DNA of 60,057 nucleotides from Betaproteobacteria bacterium (lineage in GTDB: Bacteria > Pseudomonadota > Gammaproteobacteria > Burkholderiales > SG8-39): assembly GCA_005881575.1 (NCBI GenBank), contig VBCA01000022.1:1-60057 (forward strand), in the 5' to 3' direction. The first letter of the stretch is position 1. Each line of letters begins with the position of its first letter. The position numbers and the translations under genes were made by a program. Below, piece after piece: positions 1 to 8,963 of the stretch. The notes under the pieces are model-generated. The model worked only from the letters and a program-made list of their open reading frames with translations, ran no database searches and was not told the DNA's origin.

Positions 1-434
1 GCGGAGTCGCGTTGTTCAATGCGCTCGGCCGCTTTTTCTGGGGCGCCATATCCGACCGCATCGGGTCCGTCCGCACGTTCGCGCTGATATTCGCAATCCA
101 AATAGTGGTGTTCGGGTTGATGGACGGAATTCACAGCCTCTTCGCAGTGGCGGCCGCCTACGCCATCGTGCTGCTATGCTTCGGCGGCGGATTCGGCACG
201 ATGCCGTCGATCATCGCCGAGTATTTCGGCGCGCGCCATATGGGTGCCAACTACGGCGCGATCCTTACTGCATGGGGCGTGGCCGGCGTCGCCGGCCCGC
301 TGTTTGCCGCGCGCGTCAAGGACGCGACCGGGTCCTATAGGGGCGCGCTGTTGCCGATCGCATGCATGCTCCTCGGCGCCGTGCTGCTGCCCCTGATCTT
401 GAGGAAACCCAAGCCTTCGAGCCCCGGGTCGTAG
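1..434 (+). CDS. MFS transporter, C-terminal part (gene cut by window start)
   Basis: The reading frame is already open at base 3 and runs to a TAG stop, so only about the last 143 residues of a 400-residue transporter are present. The segment GRFFWGAISDRIG near the visible start is the conserved loop between transmembrane helices of the major facilitator superfamily. Four or five hydrophobic helices follow. The overall look fits the oxalate/formate antiporter-like group, which moves small organic acids across the inner membrane. It lies upstream of a Bug receptor and an amidohydrolase, so an organic-acid substrate is likely. The substrate itself is not readable from the sequence. Confidence 0.85.
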   Translation, partial: GVALFNALGRFFWGAISDRIGSVRTFALIFAIQIVVFGLMDGIHSLFAVAAAYAIVLLCFGGGFGTMPSIIAEYFGARHMGANYGAILTAWGVAGVAGPLFAARVKDATGSYRGALLPIACMLLGAVLLPLILRKPKPSSPGS

Positions 435-685
435 GGCAAATGAAGTTGCTCCCCCAAACATTGTGTTTTAAGCAGTAATGCTGAAGATCAGGGGCTAGCG
501 CGAGCCAGCCTTTTTTGCAAGTTTTTTTATCCCGGACTCGAAACTCCAGCCTACGCACTGCCTGTCTGACATTCATGTGCTCCCCATCGGCCGTTGGGAT
601 GGAGCGCGTCGCCGCCGACTGACGGCCTAGGAAGAAAACCGGTAAGCTGCGATTGCGAGCACTTCGAAACTTCCCAGGCTGTCCC

Positions 686-1657
686 GTGAGACGACTCTAT
701 AGCGCGTTGCAATGCTTGTACGCCGCCGGGATTGCGTTCTCGTCCAGCGCTTTGTCGCAAGCTTACCCGGCGCGCCCTGTCAAGATCGTCGTGCCGTTTG
801 CTGCCGGTGGGGTGGCTGACATCACGGCCCGGGTCCTTTCGCAGAAAATGGGCGAGTCGATGGGACAGCAGGTGATCGTCGAGAACCGCCCGAGCGCCGG
901 GGGAATCGTCGCGTCCGAAGCTGTCGCCAAAGCCGAGCCGGATGGTTATACCCTTCTCTTCATTACCAACGGCAACGCGGTGAGCGCGTCTTTGTTCAAG
1001 TCTCTGCCCTACGATACCGTCAAAGATTTTGCACCGGTCTCGACGGTGGGGTTTTTCGACTTGGTCCTAATTGTCGACTCGGCATCCCGGATCGGCTCGG
1101 TGCGCGAGCTGATCGCGTATGCGGGATCGAATCCAAACAAGCTCAATATCGGCACGATCAATATCGGAAGTACCCAGAACCTCGCCGCGGAACTTTTCAA
1201 ATCGCTGTCGGGAATCGACGCACAGGTGGTTCCGTTCAAGACGACCCCGGCAGTGATCACCGCGCTGAAGGGCGGTGATGTCCAGGCCGCTTTCGAGATC
1301 CTTGCGCCGGTGATGGCGCAGATCAAGGGCGGGGGACTGAAGGCGCTGGCCGTGACTTCCGAGAAGCGCTTTTCCGGCCTGCCGGAAGTGCCTACCGTCG
1401 CCGAGAGCGGCGTGCGCGGCTACCAGGCAGCCTCTTGGAACGGCGTCGCCGCGCCTGCGAGAACGCCGAAGGCGTTGATCGACCGTCTCAATCGCGAAGT
1501 CAACGCCGCCACGGATTCCCCCGAAGTTCGCAAGCGCCTGCAGGACCTTGGTGTGGAGGCGCGTGGCGGGACACCGCAGGCGCTGCGCGATCTGCTCGTC
1601 TCCGAAATCGCAAAGTGGAAAGGCGTAATCGAGCGAGCGAAAATCGAGAAACAGTAG
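686..1657 (+). CDS. Bug-family tripartite tricarboxylate transporter substrate-binding protein
   Basis: Periplasmic binding protein of the Bug/TctC family, which captures carboxylates for tripartite tricarboxylate transporters. The family hallmark YPARPVKIVVPFAAGG opens the mature protein, and GVAAPARTPKALIDRLN near the C-terminus is also typical. I chose the GTG at 686 because it gives a compact signal peptide (MRRLYSALQ... ending SSALSQA before YPARP). A TTG at 653 in the same frame would add 11 residues. No TctA/TctB membrane subunits are in the window, as is usual for these orphan receptors. Ligand unknown; the following amidohydrolase gene, nine bases downstream, suggests an aromatic-derived dicarboxylate. 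Confidence 0.9.
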   Translation: MRRLYSALQCLYAAGIAFSSSALSQAYPARPVKIVVPFAAGGVADITARVLSQKMGESMGQQVIVENRPSAGGIVASEAVAKAEPDGYTLLFITNGNAVSASLFKSLPYDTVKDFAPVSTVGFFDLVLIVDSASRIGSVRELIAYAGSNPNKLNIGTINIGSTQNLAAELFKSLSGIDAQVVPFKTTPAVITALKGGDVQAAFEILAPVMAQIKGGGLKALAVTSEKRFSGLPEVPTVAESGVRGYQAASWNGVAAPARTPKALIDRLNREVNAATDSPEVRKRLQDLGVEARGGTPQALRDLLVSEIAKWKGVIERAKIEKQ

Positions 1658-1665
1658 GACGGCCG

Positions 1666-2571
1666 ATGACGAAGCCGATCAGCGGCCCGGATCCGAATCC
1701 GATCAAACCCGCGTACACCCCGCCCTCGGGCGCATGTGACGCGCACTGTCACATCTTCGGCCCGGCCGCGAAGTTTCCCTACGCGCCCGAGCGTCGCTAC
1801 ACGCCGCCCGACGCCCCGAAGGAGAGGTTGCGCACGCTGCACGAGCACCTGGGTCTCGCGCGCGCGGTGCTGGTCCAGGCGAGCTGCCACGGCACGGACA
1901 ACCGCGCGATGCTCGATGCGATCGCTTGGTCGCGGAAGTTCGAACCAGGCGGCGCTTGGCGCGGGGTCGCGATGGTCGGGGACGATGTGACAGAGGGCGG
2001 GCTCGAGACGCTGCACGCGGGCGGAGTACGAGGCGTGCGCTTCAATTTCGTGCGGCACCTGGGCGGAGCGCCGGATCCGCGCGTGTTCGAGCGCACGCTG
2101 GCGATGATCGAGCCTCTCGCCTGGCACGCGGTGCTGCATCTCGATGCCGAAGACATCGAGGCTCATGCAGAAATGTTCAGCCGCCTGCGGGTGCCGTTCG
2201 TGATCGACCACATGGGGCGCGCTCAGGCGCAGCGCGGTATCGATCAGAAGCCCTTTCGCATGCTCCTCGATTTGATGAATAACGAACTTGCCTGGGTGAA
2301 ATTGAGCGGACCGGAGCGCGTGTCGGCGGCCGGAAAGCCGTTCCACGACGCGTTACCGTTCGCGGCCGCGCTGGTCGAGTCGGCTCCGGAGCGCGTGCTG
2401 TGGGGAACCGACTTTCCCCACCCCAACGTGAGGACCATGCCGAATGACGGCGAACTGGTCGACTTCTTCGCCAAAGTCGTACCGGACGAGAGGCTCAGAA
2501 AACGGATCCTGGTGGACAACCCCGCCCGCCTCTATTGGGCGGATGCGGAAGGCGCGCGGGCGGTCTCCTAG
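1666..2571 (+). CDS. Amidohydrolase family protein, 2-pyrone-4,6-dicarboxylate hydrolase-like
   Basis: A 301-residue TIM-barrel hydrolase of the amidohydrolase superfamily. The metal-binding HxH pair is at H27/H29 (CDAHCHIFGP), and the strand-8 motif GTDFPHPN, with catalytic Asp about residue 249, is present. DHMGRA lies in the middle. Length and the 'DAHCH(I/V)FGP' start match the LigI-type lactonases that open 2-pyrone-4,6-dicarboxylate in protocatechuate/gallate meta-cleavage, but many paralogues have other lactone or amide substrates. The ATG at 1666 is preceded by AGGA and lies only nine bases after the Bug gene, so the two are probably cotranscribed. Confidence 0.85.
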   Translation: MTKPISGPDPNPIKPAYTPPSGACDAHCHIFGPAAKFPYAPERRYTPPDAPKERLRTLHEHLGLARAVLVQASCHGTDNRAMLDAIAWSRKFEPGGAWRGVAMVGDDVTEGGLETLHAGGVRGVRFNFVRHLGGAPDPRVFERTLAMIEPLAWHAVLHLDAEDIEAHAEMFSRLRVPFVIDHMGRAQAQRGIDQKPFRMLLDLMNNELAWVKLSGPERVSAAGKPFHDALPFAAALVESAPERVLWGTDFPHPNVRTMPNDGELVDFFAKVVPDERLRKRILVDNPARLYWADAEGARAVS

Positions 2572-2599
2572 CCTTCAAGCTCTGTCTCGCAACCTTCAG

Positions 2600-3352
2600 C
2601 TACGAACCCGCAGCGATCAGCTTGAGCGAGAAGGCCTTCGTGACGGCGTGACGGGAGTTGGCGGCGCCGAGCTTGCGCCTCAGGTTTGAGAGGTGGAACG
2701 CGACCGTGCGCTCGGAAATCTGCAACGCCTGGCCGATTTCGGAAGTCGTCTTGCCGCGCGCCGACAGGATCAAACATTGGCTCTCGCGGTCGCTGAGAAG
2801 CCGGTTGCGAGTACCGTCGAGCTCTCGCAGCGCCCCAACCCGGTCGACGCCGCGCCGGGCTATGCGCGCCGCCGCGTAGTGAATGGCGCACGCGACGAGT
2901 TGGCAATCCGGCAGTGCCGCGAGGATACGGCGCTCCGCCGCGGCGCCGCCGCGGGTAAGCGCGAAGCTGGTGAGGCTCCACTGCCCTCCAGGCCCGTAAA
3001 CAGAGCAGGAAACCCCCGTGACGAGTCCGAATTCGCCCGCCTTGGCGAAGGCCTTGCCATGCCGCGTCGCGATTTCTCTCCAGGGCACAGGAGTAACCTC
3101 CTGCAAGGCGAGACGCCCCAGGGGACCGGGCAGCAGATCCCTGCCACGATCGGCGCAGTATCGGTGCCAGTGAATCGGAAAATTATCGAACCGAACTTCG
3201 TGCGTCGCACCGCGCGGCTGGGAGAAGCGGCCGCAGAACATGAAGTACCTGAAGCCGAGTTGCTCGCTGATGACAAGCATGGCTTCCTCGAGGGCCGTCT
3301 TCGAGCGCACGGCAAAAATCCGCGCAAGGCGCACGGTCCCCTTGTGGCCCAT
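2600..3352 (-). CDS. LuxR-type transcriptional regulator with autoinducer-binding-like domain
   Basis: A 250-residue regulator. The N-terminal 160 or so residues resemble the autoinducer-binding (PF03472-type) domain: ISEQLGFRYFMFCG at the start, then WHRYCADRGRDL and a central aromatic-rich region. The C-terminus is a clear GerE/LuxR helix-turn-helix (LSDRESQCLILSARGKTTS followed by ISERTVAFHLSNLRRKLG). No luxI-type synthase is in the window, so if it binds a signal it is a LuxR 'solo'. It is convergent with the amidohydrolase gene and divergent from phaC, so it could regulate either neighbour. The ligand cannot be inferred. Confidence 0.88.
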   Translation of the reverse strand: MGHKGTVRLARIFAVRSKTALEEAMLVISEQLGFRYFMFCGRFSQPRGATHEVRFDNFPIHWHRYCADRGRDLLPGPLGRLALQEVTPVPWREIATRHGKAFAKAGEFGLVTGVSCSVYGPGGQWSLTSFALTRGGAAAERRILAALPDCQLVACAIHYAAARIARRGVDRVGALRELDGTRNRLLSDRESQCLILSARGKTTSEIGQALQISERTVAFHLSNLRRKLGAANSRHAVTKAFSLKLIAAGS

Positions 3353-3537
3353 CTTGTCTCTCTCCCCGACGGGGTCAGTCCCCTTGTTCTGGCTGATACT
3401 CTACGCTCTCGCCGGGACTGCGCAAACACCTTCCGTTTCCAGTGCCCGAGAGCGTACCTGCGGTCCCGCTGCGAGCCCTGATTTCGGAGTCTGGACAGGT
3501 CCTTAGCTCAGCATCTGCCCTATCGGGTCGTCCTGCC

Positions 3538-3567
3538 TTGACTTCGCCCATTGTGCGGCGCAATATC
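3538..3567 (+). promoter_or_regulatory. Candidate phaC promoter with dyad operator
   Basis: In the 259-base gap between the LuxR gene and phaC, TTGACT (3538-3543) is a five-of-six match to a -35 box. A weak -10 (AATATC or CAATAT) follows 17-18 bases later. Between them is the near-perfect dyad ATTGTGC-G-GCGCAAT at 3550-3564, with one mismatched pair. PHA regulators of the PhaR family are known to bind TGC/GCA-rich dyads, so this could be a PhaR operator, or a site for the adjacent LuxR protein. Both assignments are inference. Confidence 0.35.
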
Positions 3568-3611
3568 CCGTCGCCTTCTCGGATATTTCAAGGTTTTCAG
3601 CGGAAAGCTGC

Positions 3612-5330
3612 GTGGTGAACTCAATGTTCCCTTCGGCCGAGCAATTCACGGCTGCTGCCCAGGGCCTGCTGCAGAATTTCCTCGGCTCGCTCGGCGTCCC
3701 GCCCGATTCCGAATTCGCTCGCTCGCTGAAGTCGGTAGGCGTTGACTCCGCCAAATTCGCGGCCCTTCAGACGCGCTACTTTCGACTCCACGCCGCGCTG
3801 TGGCAGTCGGCGCTTGCTCACGAGACCGGGCGCGATACCGCGCCCATCGCACCGCCCGATCGCAACGACCGGCGCTTTTCCTCCGCCGAATGGCAGCGAA
3901 TTCCCTCGTTCGATTACTTGCGCCAGAGCTACCTCATCAATTCGCGCTTTCTATCGGATTGGATAGAAGCCCTCGAGGCGGAACCGCGCGCTAAACAGCG
4001 CCTGCGCTTCATTGCGCGCCAGTTTTCCGACGCGATGAGCCCGGCGAATTTCGCCGCGACCAATCCGGAGGCGCTCAAGCTCGCACTCGAGACCGGGGGC
4101 GAGAGTCTCGCCCAGGGAATTCGCTTGCTCCTCGAGGACGTCCACAGGGGGCGCATTTCGACCACGGACGAGTCAATGTTCGAGGTCGGCAAGAATCTTG
4201 CGGTCACTGAGGGGGCGGTAATCTTCGAGAACGAGCTGATCCAGCTCATCCAGTACAAACCGGTCACGCCGACCGTCTTCAAGCGGCCGCTCGTGATGTT
4301 TCCGCCCTGCATCAACAAGTATTACATCCTGGATCTCCAACCTGAAAATTCCCTGGTGCGCTACGCGGTGGAGCAGGGCCACCCGGTGTTCATGGTGTCC
4401 TGGCGCAACATCACCCAGGAGCTCGGCCACCTTACCTGGGACGATTACCTGGAAAAAGGCGTGCTCAAAGCGCTCGAAGTGGCAAGCGCGATCTGCGCCG
4501 CCGAAAAGCTCAACGTGCTCGGTTTCTGCGTCGGTGGCACGATGCTCGGTGCCGCGCTCGCGGTCATGGCCGCGAAGGGCGACAATCGCGTAAAGAGCGC
4601 GACGTTCCTCGCCTCGATGCTCGATTTCTCCGACGCGGGCGACATCGGGCTATTTATCGACGAGGCTAGCGTTGCGGTGCGCGACGCGGCAATCGGCAAG
4701 GGCGGCATCATGCCCGGTCGCGATCTCGCGCTCGTGTTCTCGGCGCTCCGCGCGAATGACCTCGTTTGGTCATACGTGATCAACAACTATCTGAAGGGTA
4801 AATCGCCGGGAGCTTTCGACCTGCTCTACTGGAACGCGGATTCCACCAATCTTCCCGGACCCATGTACTGCTGGTACGTACGCAACACCTATCTCGAAAA
4901 CCGCCTGTGCGAGCCGGGAAAGACGGAGGTTCTCGGAGTGCCGGTGGATCTCGGGAAGATCACGGTTCCGGCTTATGTGCTCGCAACGCGCGAGGACCAC
5001 ATCGTGCCGTGGCGCACGGCCTATCGCACGACCCGGCTGCTTGGGGGCGAGATGCGCTTCGTGCTCGGGGCGAGCGGGCACGTCGCTGGGATCATCAATC
5101 CCGCCTCAAAAAACAAGCGCAGCCACTGGACAGGCGCAAAGCTAGCTGCTGACCCCGAGGAGTGGCTCGCCGACGGAGAGGAAAAGCTCGGAAGCTGGTG
5201 GACCGACTGGAGCACTTGGATCGGGCGTTTCGGAGGTGAGCGAGTCAAGGCGCACGCACGGCTGGGCAGTACGAAATTCAAACTCATCGAGCCGGCGCCC
5301 GGGCGCTATGTGAAGCACCGGATCGTTTGA
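3612..5330 (+). CDS. phaC: Class I poly(3-hydroxyalkanoate) synthase
   Basis: Polymerises 3-hydroxyacyl-CoA (mainly 3-hydroxybutyryl-CoA) into intracellular PHA granules. The 572-residue length is near the usual 560-600 for class I enzymes. The lipase-like box is GFCVGG with nucleophile Cys306. The other triad members are Asp462 in TREDHIVPW and His490 in ASGHVAGI; the Asp-His spacing of 28 matches the Ralstonia enzyme. The alpha/beta-hydrolase core is preceded by a roughly 200-residue N-terminal domain. I used the GTG at 3612, just after GGAAAG; GTG 3615 and ATG 3624 are alternatives. It is followed by two phaB genes and is the first gene of the PHB cluster. Confidence 0.97.
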   Translation: MVNSMFPSAEQFTAAAQGLLQNFLGSLGVPPDSEFARSLKSVGVDSAKFAALQTRYFRLHAALWQSALAHETGRDTAPIAPPDRNDRRFSSAEWQRIPSFDYLRQSYLINSRFLSDWIEALEAEPRAKQRLRFIARQFSDAMSPANFAATNPEALKLALETGGESLAQGIRLLLEDVHRGRISTTDESMFEVGKNLAVTEGAVIFENELIQLIQYKPVTPTVFKRPLVMFPPCINKYYILDLQPENSLVRYAVEQGHPVFMVSWRNITQELGHLTWDDYLEKGVLKALEVASAICAAEKLNVLGFCVGGTMLGAALAVMAAKGDNRVKSATFLASMLDFSDAGDIGLFIDEASVAVRDAAIGKGGIMPGRDLALVFSALRANDLVWSYVINNYLKGKSPGAFDLLYWNADSTNLPGPMYCWYVRNTYLENRLCEPGKTEVLGVPVDLGKITVPAYVLATREDHIVPWRTAYRTTRLLGGEMRFVLGASGHVAGIINPASKNKRSHWTGAKLAADPEEWLADGEEKLGSWWTDWSTWIGRFGGERVKAHARLGSTKFKLIEPAPGRYVKHRIV

Positions 5331-5367
5331 GCATCAAGGGACATTTTTTTCAGAGAGAGACCGAACC

Positions 5368-6183
5368 ATGACGACGGCGGCAGCAGAGAAACGGGCAGCG
5401 ACGAACTCCGGCACCGAGCCGGTCTGGGAAGCCGTGCCTCCCCTAAGGCAGCGCATCGCGTTCGTCAGCGGCGGTATGGGCGGAATCGGCTCCGCGGTGT
5501 GCAGGCGTCTCGCGCGAAACGGCGCGAGAGTCGTTGCGGGCTGTCTGCCCGGCTACGAAAAGAAGGACGAGTGGCTTGCAAAGATGCGCGGCGAAGGCCT
5601 ACAAGTCCACGCTGCCGAAGGCGACGTCGACGACTACGAGTCCTGCGCCAACATGTTCTACCAGATCGGCTCGGTGATCGGCCCGGTGGACATCCTCGTC
5701 AACAATGCGGGCATTACGCGCGACGGCGTGTTCAAGCGCATGTCGCCCGCGGACTGGCACGCGGTGATCAATACCAATTTGAACAGCGTCTTCAACGTGA
5801 CGCGGCAGGTGATCGAAGGGATGGTGGAGCGCGGCTGGGGACGCATCGTCAACATCTCCTCGGTCAACGCGCTGAAAGGCCAGTTCGGTCAAACCAACTA
5901 CTCGGCCGCGAAAGCAGGAATGCACGGATTCTCCAAGGCGCTTGCGCAAGAGGTGGTAAAAAAGGGCGTCACCGTGAACACGGTGTCGCCCGGCTACGTC
6001 GAGACGGACATGGTGCGGGCGATGAAACCGGAGATCCTGCAATCGATCGTCGAGCAGATCCCGATGGGGCGGCTCGCGCAGCCCGAGGAGATTGCGGCCC
6101 TCGTCGCCTACCTTGCCTCCCAAGAGGCGGGCTATATCACTGGCGCGAACATCTCGATCAACGGTGGACTGCACATGGTTTGA
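5368..6183 (+). CDS. phaB: Acetoacetyl-CoA reductase (first copy)
   Basis: NADPH-dependent short-chain dehydrogenase that reduces acetoacetyl-CoA to (R)-3-hydroxybutyryl-CoA for PhaC. The cofactor loop SGGMGGIG is at residues 34-41, and NNAGITRDG follows the Rossmann core. The catalytic Tyr178 and Lys182 are in NYSAAKAG, and the C-terminus GGLHMV is typical of PhaB. The protein is 271 residues, about 25 longer than usual because of an N-terminal extension (MTTAAAEKRAATNSG...). AGAGAGAC lies upstream of the ATG. It sits 37 bases after phaC, probably in one transcript, and is followed by a second reductase gene. Confidence 0.95.
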   Translation: MTTAAAEKRAATNSGTEPVWEAVPPLRQRIAFVSGGMGGIGSAVCRRLARNGARVVAGCLPGYEKKDEWLAKMRGEGLQVHAAEGDVDDYESCANMFYQIGSVIGPVDILVNNAGITRDGVFKRMSPADWHAVINTNLNSVFNVTRQVIEGMVERGWGRIVNISSVNALKGQFGQTNYSAAKAGMHGFSKALAQEVVKKGVTVNTVSPGYVETDMVRAMKPEILQSIVEQIPMGRLAQPEEIAALVAYLASQEAGYITGANISINGGLHMV

Positions 6184-6252
6184 CTCCGATCCGAACGGTG
6201 CAATAATCCGAAGCATGATCGGAACAGCACCGAATCGCGGCAGGGAGGAGTG

Positions 6253-6996
6253 ATGGCGGCGAGGCTAGCGCTGATCACCGGAGGCATGGGCGGGCTGGGG
6301 GAGACGATCAGCATGAAGATGGCGGATGCCGGGTACCGCGTAGCCGTGACGTATTCCCCTTCGAACAAGACGGTCAGCCAGTGGGCCGCGGAGATGAAGT
6401 CACGCGCTTACGATTTCCGCACTTATACCTGCAATGTCGCCGAATTCGAATCGTGCAAGGCGTGCGTCGAGAGCGTGACCCGGGACCTCGGCCCCGTGGA
6501 CATCCTCGTCAACAACGCCGGAATTACGCGAGATATGACCTTCAGGAAAATGACCAAAGGCGACTGGGATGCGGTCTTGCACACCAATCTCGATTCCGTC
6601 TTCAACATGACCAAGCAGGTCTGCGATGGAATGGTGGACCGCGGCTGGGGCCGCGTCATCAACGTATCCTCGGTGAATGGCTCGAAGGGCGCATTCGGCC
6701 AGACCAACTACGCTGCGGCAAAGGCGGGCATGCACGGCTTCACCAAGTCGCTCGCGCTGGAGGTGGCGAAGAAAGGCGTGACCGTCAATACCATCTCGCC
6801 GGGTTACATCGGGACGAAGATGGTGACGGCGATTCCGAAGGAGATCCTCGACTCGAAGATCCTGCCGCAGATTCCGATCGGACGGCTCGGAAAGCCCGAG
6901 GAAATCGCCGGGCTGATCATTTACCTCTGCTCGGACGAGGCCGCGTTCGTCAACGGCGCAAACATCGCCATCAATGGCGGGCAGCACATGGCGTAG
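6253..6996 (+). CDS. phaB: Acetoacetyl-CoA reductase (second copy)
   Basis: A 247-residue short-chain dehydrogenase closely similar to the preceding reductase and of normal PhaB length. The cofactor loop TGGMGGLG starts about residue 9; NNAGITRDM is followed by catalytic Tyr153 and Lys157 in NYAAAKAG, and the end is GGQHMA. GGAGG at 6244-6248 is correctly spaced for the ATG at 6253, which is why I prefer it to the GTG at 6250. Tandem phaB paralogues are known in Ralstonia-type organisms. Whether the two copies differ in cofactor or expression cannot be seen here. Confidence 0.95.
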   Translation: MAARLALITGGMGGLGETISMKMADAGYRVAVTYSPSNKTVSQWAAEMKSRAYDFRTYTCNVAEFESCKACVESVTRDLGPVDILVNNAGITRDMTFRKMTKGDWDAVLHTNLDSVFNMTKQVCDGMVDRGWGRVINVSSVNGSKGAFGQTNYAAAKAGMHGFTKSLALEVAKKGVTVNTISPGYIGTKMVTAIPKEILDSKILPQIPIGRLGKPEEIAGLIIYLCSDEAAFVNGANIAINGGQHMA

Positions 6997-7091
6997 GCGA
7001 TTCGGAGGGCCGAGCGGATGGAACCGGGCGGCAATCTCCAGTATCATGTGGCACCGCAACACCCGTGCGACACGATAAGGCAAGGATCCTC

Positions 7092-7567
7092 ATGTCTGAG
7101 CCCGCCCGACTGATCAAGAAGTACCCCAACCGCCGGCTCTACGATACCAAGACCCCGCTGGAGCGCCGATGTTTTCCTCGGAAGTTCTCACGCAGTTCAT
7201 CCGCTCCTACGGGAACGCCATGCAGGGCATGCTGGGTGCGTACCTCGAGCGCAACATGCAGTTGTTCGGCGAAATCCAGAAGAGCATGCGGGAGCAGTCT
7301 CAGAAGCTCTATGGCGAACCCACCAAGGTCAACGAAGAGCTATGGAAGCAGTTCATGAGCTTCCAGGGCCCGGCGATGCAGAGCCTGGTCTCGGCGTACA
7401 TGGAACAGAGCCGCAACGTGTTTCAGCAGATGCAGGAACAGCTGCAGAGCCAGACGCGCAACATATTCTCCGGCTTCCCCTTTCCGGGGTTCCCCGGAGT
7501 GCCGGGATTCGGCGCGCAGGCGTCGCCGGGCGACAACAAGACGCCCGGCGAGGAGAAAAAGTCCTGA
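7092..7567 (+). pseudogene. phaR: PHA synthesis repressor gene phaR with internal frameshifting deletion
   Basis: The ATG at 7092 begins a normal PhaR N-terminus (MSEPARLIKKYPNRRLYDTKT, 21 residues of the DNA-binding PHB_acc_N domain). The sequence then jumps to the region coding GAPMFSSEVLTQFIRSYG, which belongs about 48 residues further on in intact PhaR, in another reading frame. The distance from the first ATG to the MFSSEV ATG is 77 bases against about 207 expected, so roughly 130 bases are missing. The first frame continues as junk to a stop at 7358. PhaR normally represses phasin and PHB genes and binds the polymer. This is either a real null or split allele or an assembly error. Confidence 0.85.
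7169..7567 (+). CDS. C-terminal PhaR fragment that could be translated independently
   Basis: A 132-residue open frame beginning MFSSEVLTQFIRSYGNAMQG and running through the helical second half of PhaR (PHB_acc-type) to a Phe/Gly/Pro-rich tail (FSGFPFPGFPGVPGFG). The DNA-binding domain is absent. GGAG at 7160-7163 stands five bases before the ATG at 7169, a serviceable ribosome-binding site, so the fragment could be made as a separate polypeptide. Codon use stays normal for the genome. If expressed it might still bind PHB or oligomerise but could not act as the full repressor. It is better read as the 3' part of the broken phaR gene unless expression is shown. Confidence 0.6.
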   Translation: MFSSEVLTQFIRSYGNAMQGMLGAYLERNMQLFGEIQKSMREQSQKLYGEPTKVNEELWKQFMSFQGPAMQSLVSAYMEQSRNVFQQMQEQLQSQTRNIFSGFPFPGFPGVPGFGAQASPGDNKTPGEEKKS

Positions 7568-7604
7568 GATCTTTCACACCGTGGTGCAGGGTTTGATCTG
7601 AAGC

Positions 7605-8963
7605 ATGGCCGCGGCACCCAAGGTCGGGTTCGTCTCGCTCGGCTGTCCCAAAGCTCTGGTCGATTCCGAAGGCATCCTGACGCGCCTGCGCGCGGAAGGC
7701 TACGCGATCTCGCCGTCGTACGACGGGGCGGATCTCGTCGTCGTCAACACCTGCGGGTTCATCGAGTCGGCGATGCAGGAATCGCTGGAAGCGATCGGCG
7801 AGGCGCTCGAGGAAAACGGCCGCGTGATCGTCACCGGATGTCTGGGTGCCAAGGGCGACGTCGTGCGGCAGACACACCCGAAAGTCCTTGCCGTCACCGG
7901 CCCGCACGCGCTGGAGGAAGTCATGACGGCGGTGCACGAGCATCTGCCGAAACCGCATGATCCTTTTGCCGACCTCGTGCCTCCCCAGGGCATCAAGCTC
8001 ACTCCGCGGCACTACGCCTACCTGAAGATCTCCGAGGGCTGCAATCACCGCTGCACGTTCTGCATCATCCCGTCCCTGCGCGGCGATCTGGTGAGCCGGC
8101 CGATCGGCGAGGTGATGCGGGAGGCGGAAACCTTGGTGAAAGCGGGCGTGAAGGAGCTGCTGGTGATATCCCAGGACACGAGCGCCTACGGCGTGGATCT
8201 CAAGTACCGCACGGATTTCTGGGGCGGGCGGCCGCTCAAGGCGCGCATGGGCGATCTGGCGGCGGCACTCGGGGAATTGGGTGTGTGGGTGCGGCTCCAC
8301 TACGTTTATCCGTATCCCCACGTGGACGAGGTGATCCCGCTCATGGCGGAAGGGAAAATCCTCCCCTACATCGACGTTCCGTTTCAGCACGCGAGCCGGC
8401 GGATCCTGAAGCTCATGAAACGTCCCGCGAGCGGCGAGGACAATCTCGGGCGCATCCGCGCCTGGCGCAGGATCTGTCCCGACATCACGATCCGCAGCAC
8501 CTTCATCGCGGGCTTCCCGGGCGAGACGGAAGGCGAATTCCGGGAATTGCTCGACTTTCTCGAGGAAGCCGAGCTCGACCGCGTCGGCTGTTTTGCGTAT
8601 TCGCCGGTGCCGGGCGCGAGCGCGAACGAACTTCCGGGCGCCCTTCCGGACGAATCGCGCGAAGAACGCCGTGAGCGACTCATGCGCCTGCAGGCGAAAA
8701 TCAGCGCGCGGCGCCTGAAGCGCAGGCTCGGAAAGACTATCAAGGTATTGGTGGACGAAGTGAAGGGGGAACGGGCGGTGGGACGCTCCGCTGGCGACGC
8801 GCCGGAAATCGACGGCGTGGTGCACATCGAGGGCGGCTCGGCGCTCAAGCCGGGCGATTGGGCGCAAGTCAAGGTGACGCGAACTGACGCGCACGATCTG
8901 TGGAGTCAATTGATGCATCCGAAAGCGCGAAGAATGGCGCCCCGTGTTGTAGCGTCATCCTGA
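7605..8963 (+). CDS. rimO: Ribosomal protein S12 methylthiotransferase RimO
   Basis: Radical-SAM methylthiotransferase that modifies Asp of ribosomal protein S12. Domain order is the N-terminal UPF0004 domain ([26 protein letters not shown]), a radical SAM core with the CxxxCxxC cluster at C146/C150/C153 ([15 protein letters not shown]), then a C-terminal TRAM domain. Length is 452, slightly over the usual 430-445. The extra tail after DLWSQLMHP arises because the stop codon (8961-8963) lies inside a dispersed repeat that begins at 8954. The position between phaR and a thiolase is a chance neighbour rather than a functional link. Confidence 0.97.
   Translation: MAAAPKVGFVSLGCPKALVDSEGILTRLRAEGYAISPSYDGADLVVVNTCGFIESAMQESLEAIGEALEENGRVIVTGCLGAKGDVVRQTHPKVLAVTGPHALEEVMTAVHEHLPKPHDPFADLVPPQGIKLTPRHYAYLKISEGCNHRCTFCIIPSLRGDLVSRPIGEVMREAETLVKAGVKELLVISQDTSAYGVDLKYRTDFWGGRPLKARMGDLAAALGELGVWVRLHYVYPYPHVDEVIPLMAEGKILPYIDVPFQHASRRILKLMKRPASGEDNLGRIRAWRRICPDITIRSTFIAGFPGETEGEFRELLDFLEEAELDRVGCFAYSPVPGASANELPGALPDESREERRERLMRLQAKISARRLKRRLGKTIKVLVDEVKGERAVGRSAGDAPEIDGVVHIEGGSALKPGDWAQVKVTRTDAHDLWSQLMHPKARRMAPRVVASS

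Noticed and set aside
481-530. Terminator after the MFS gene
   Set aside because: A T run follows a GGCT/AGCC stem of only four pairs, too weak to call.
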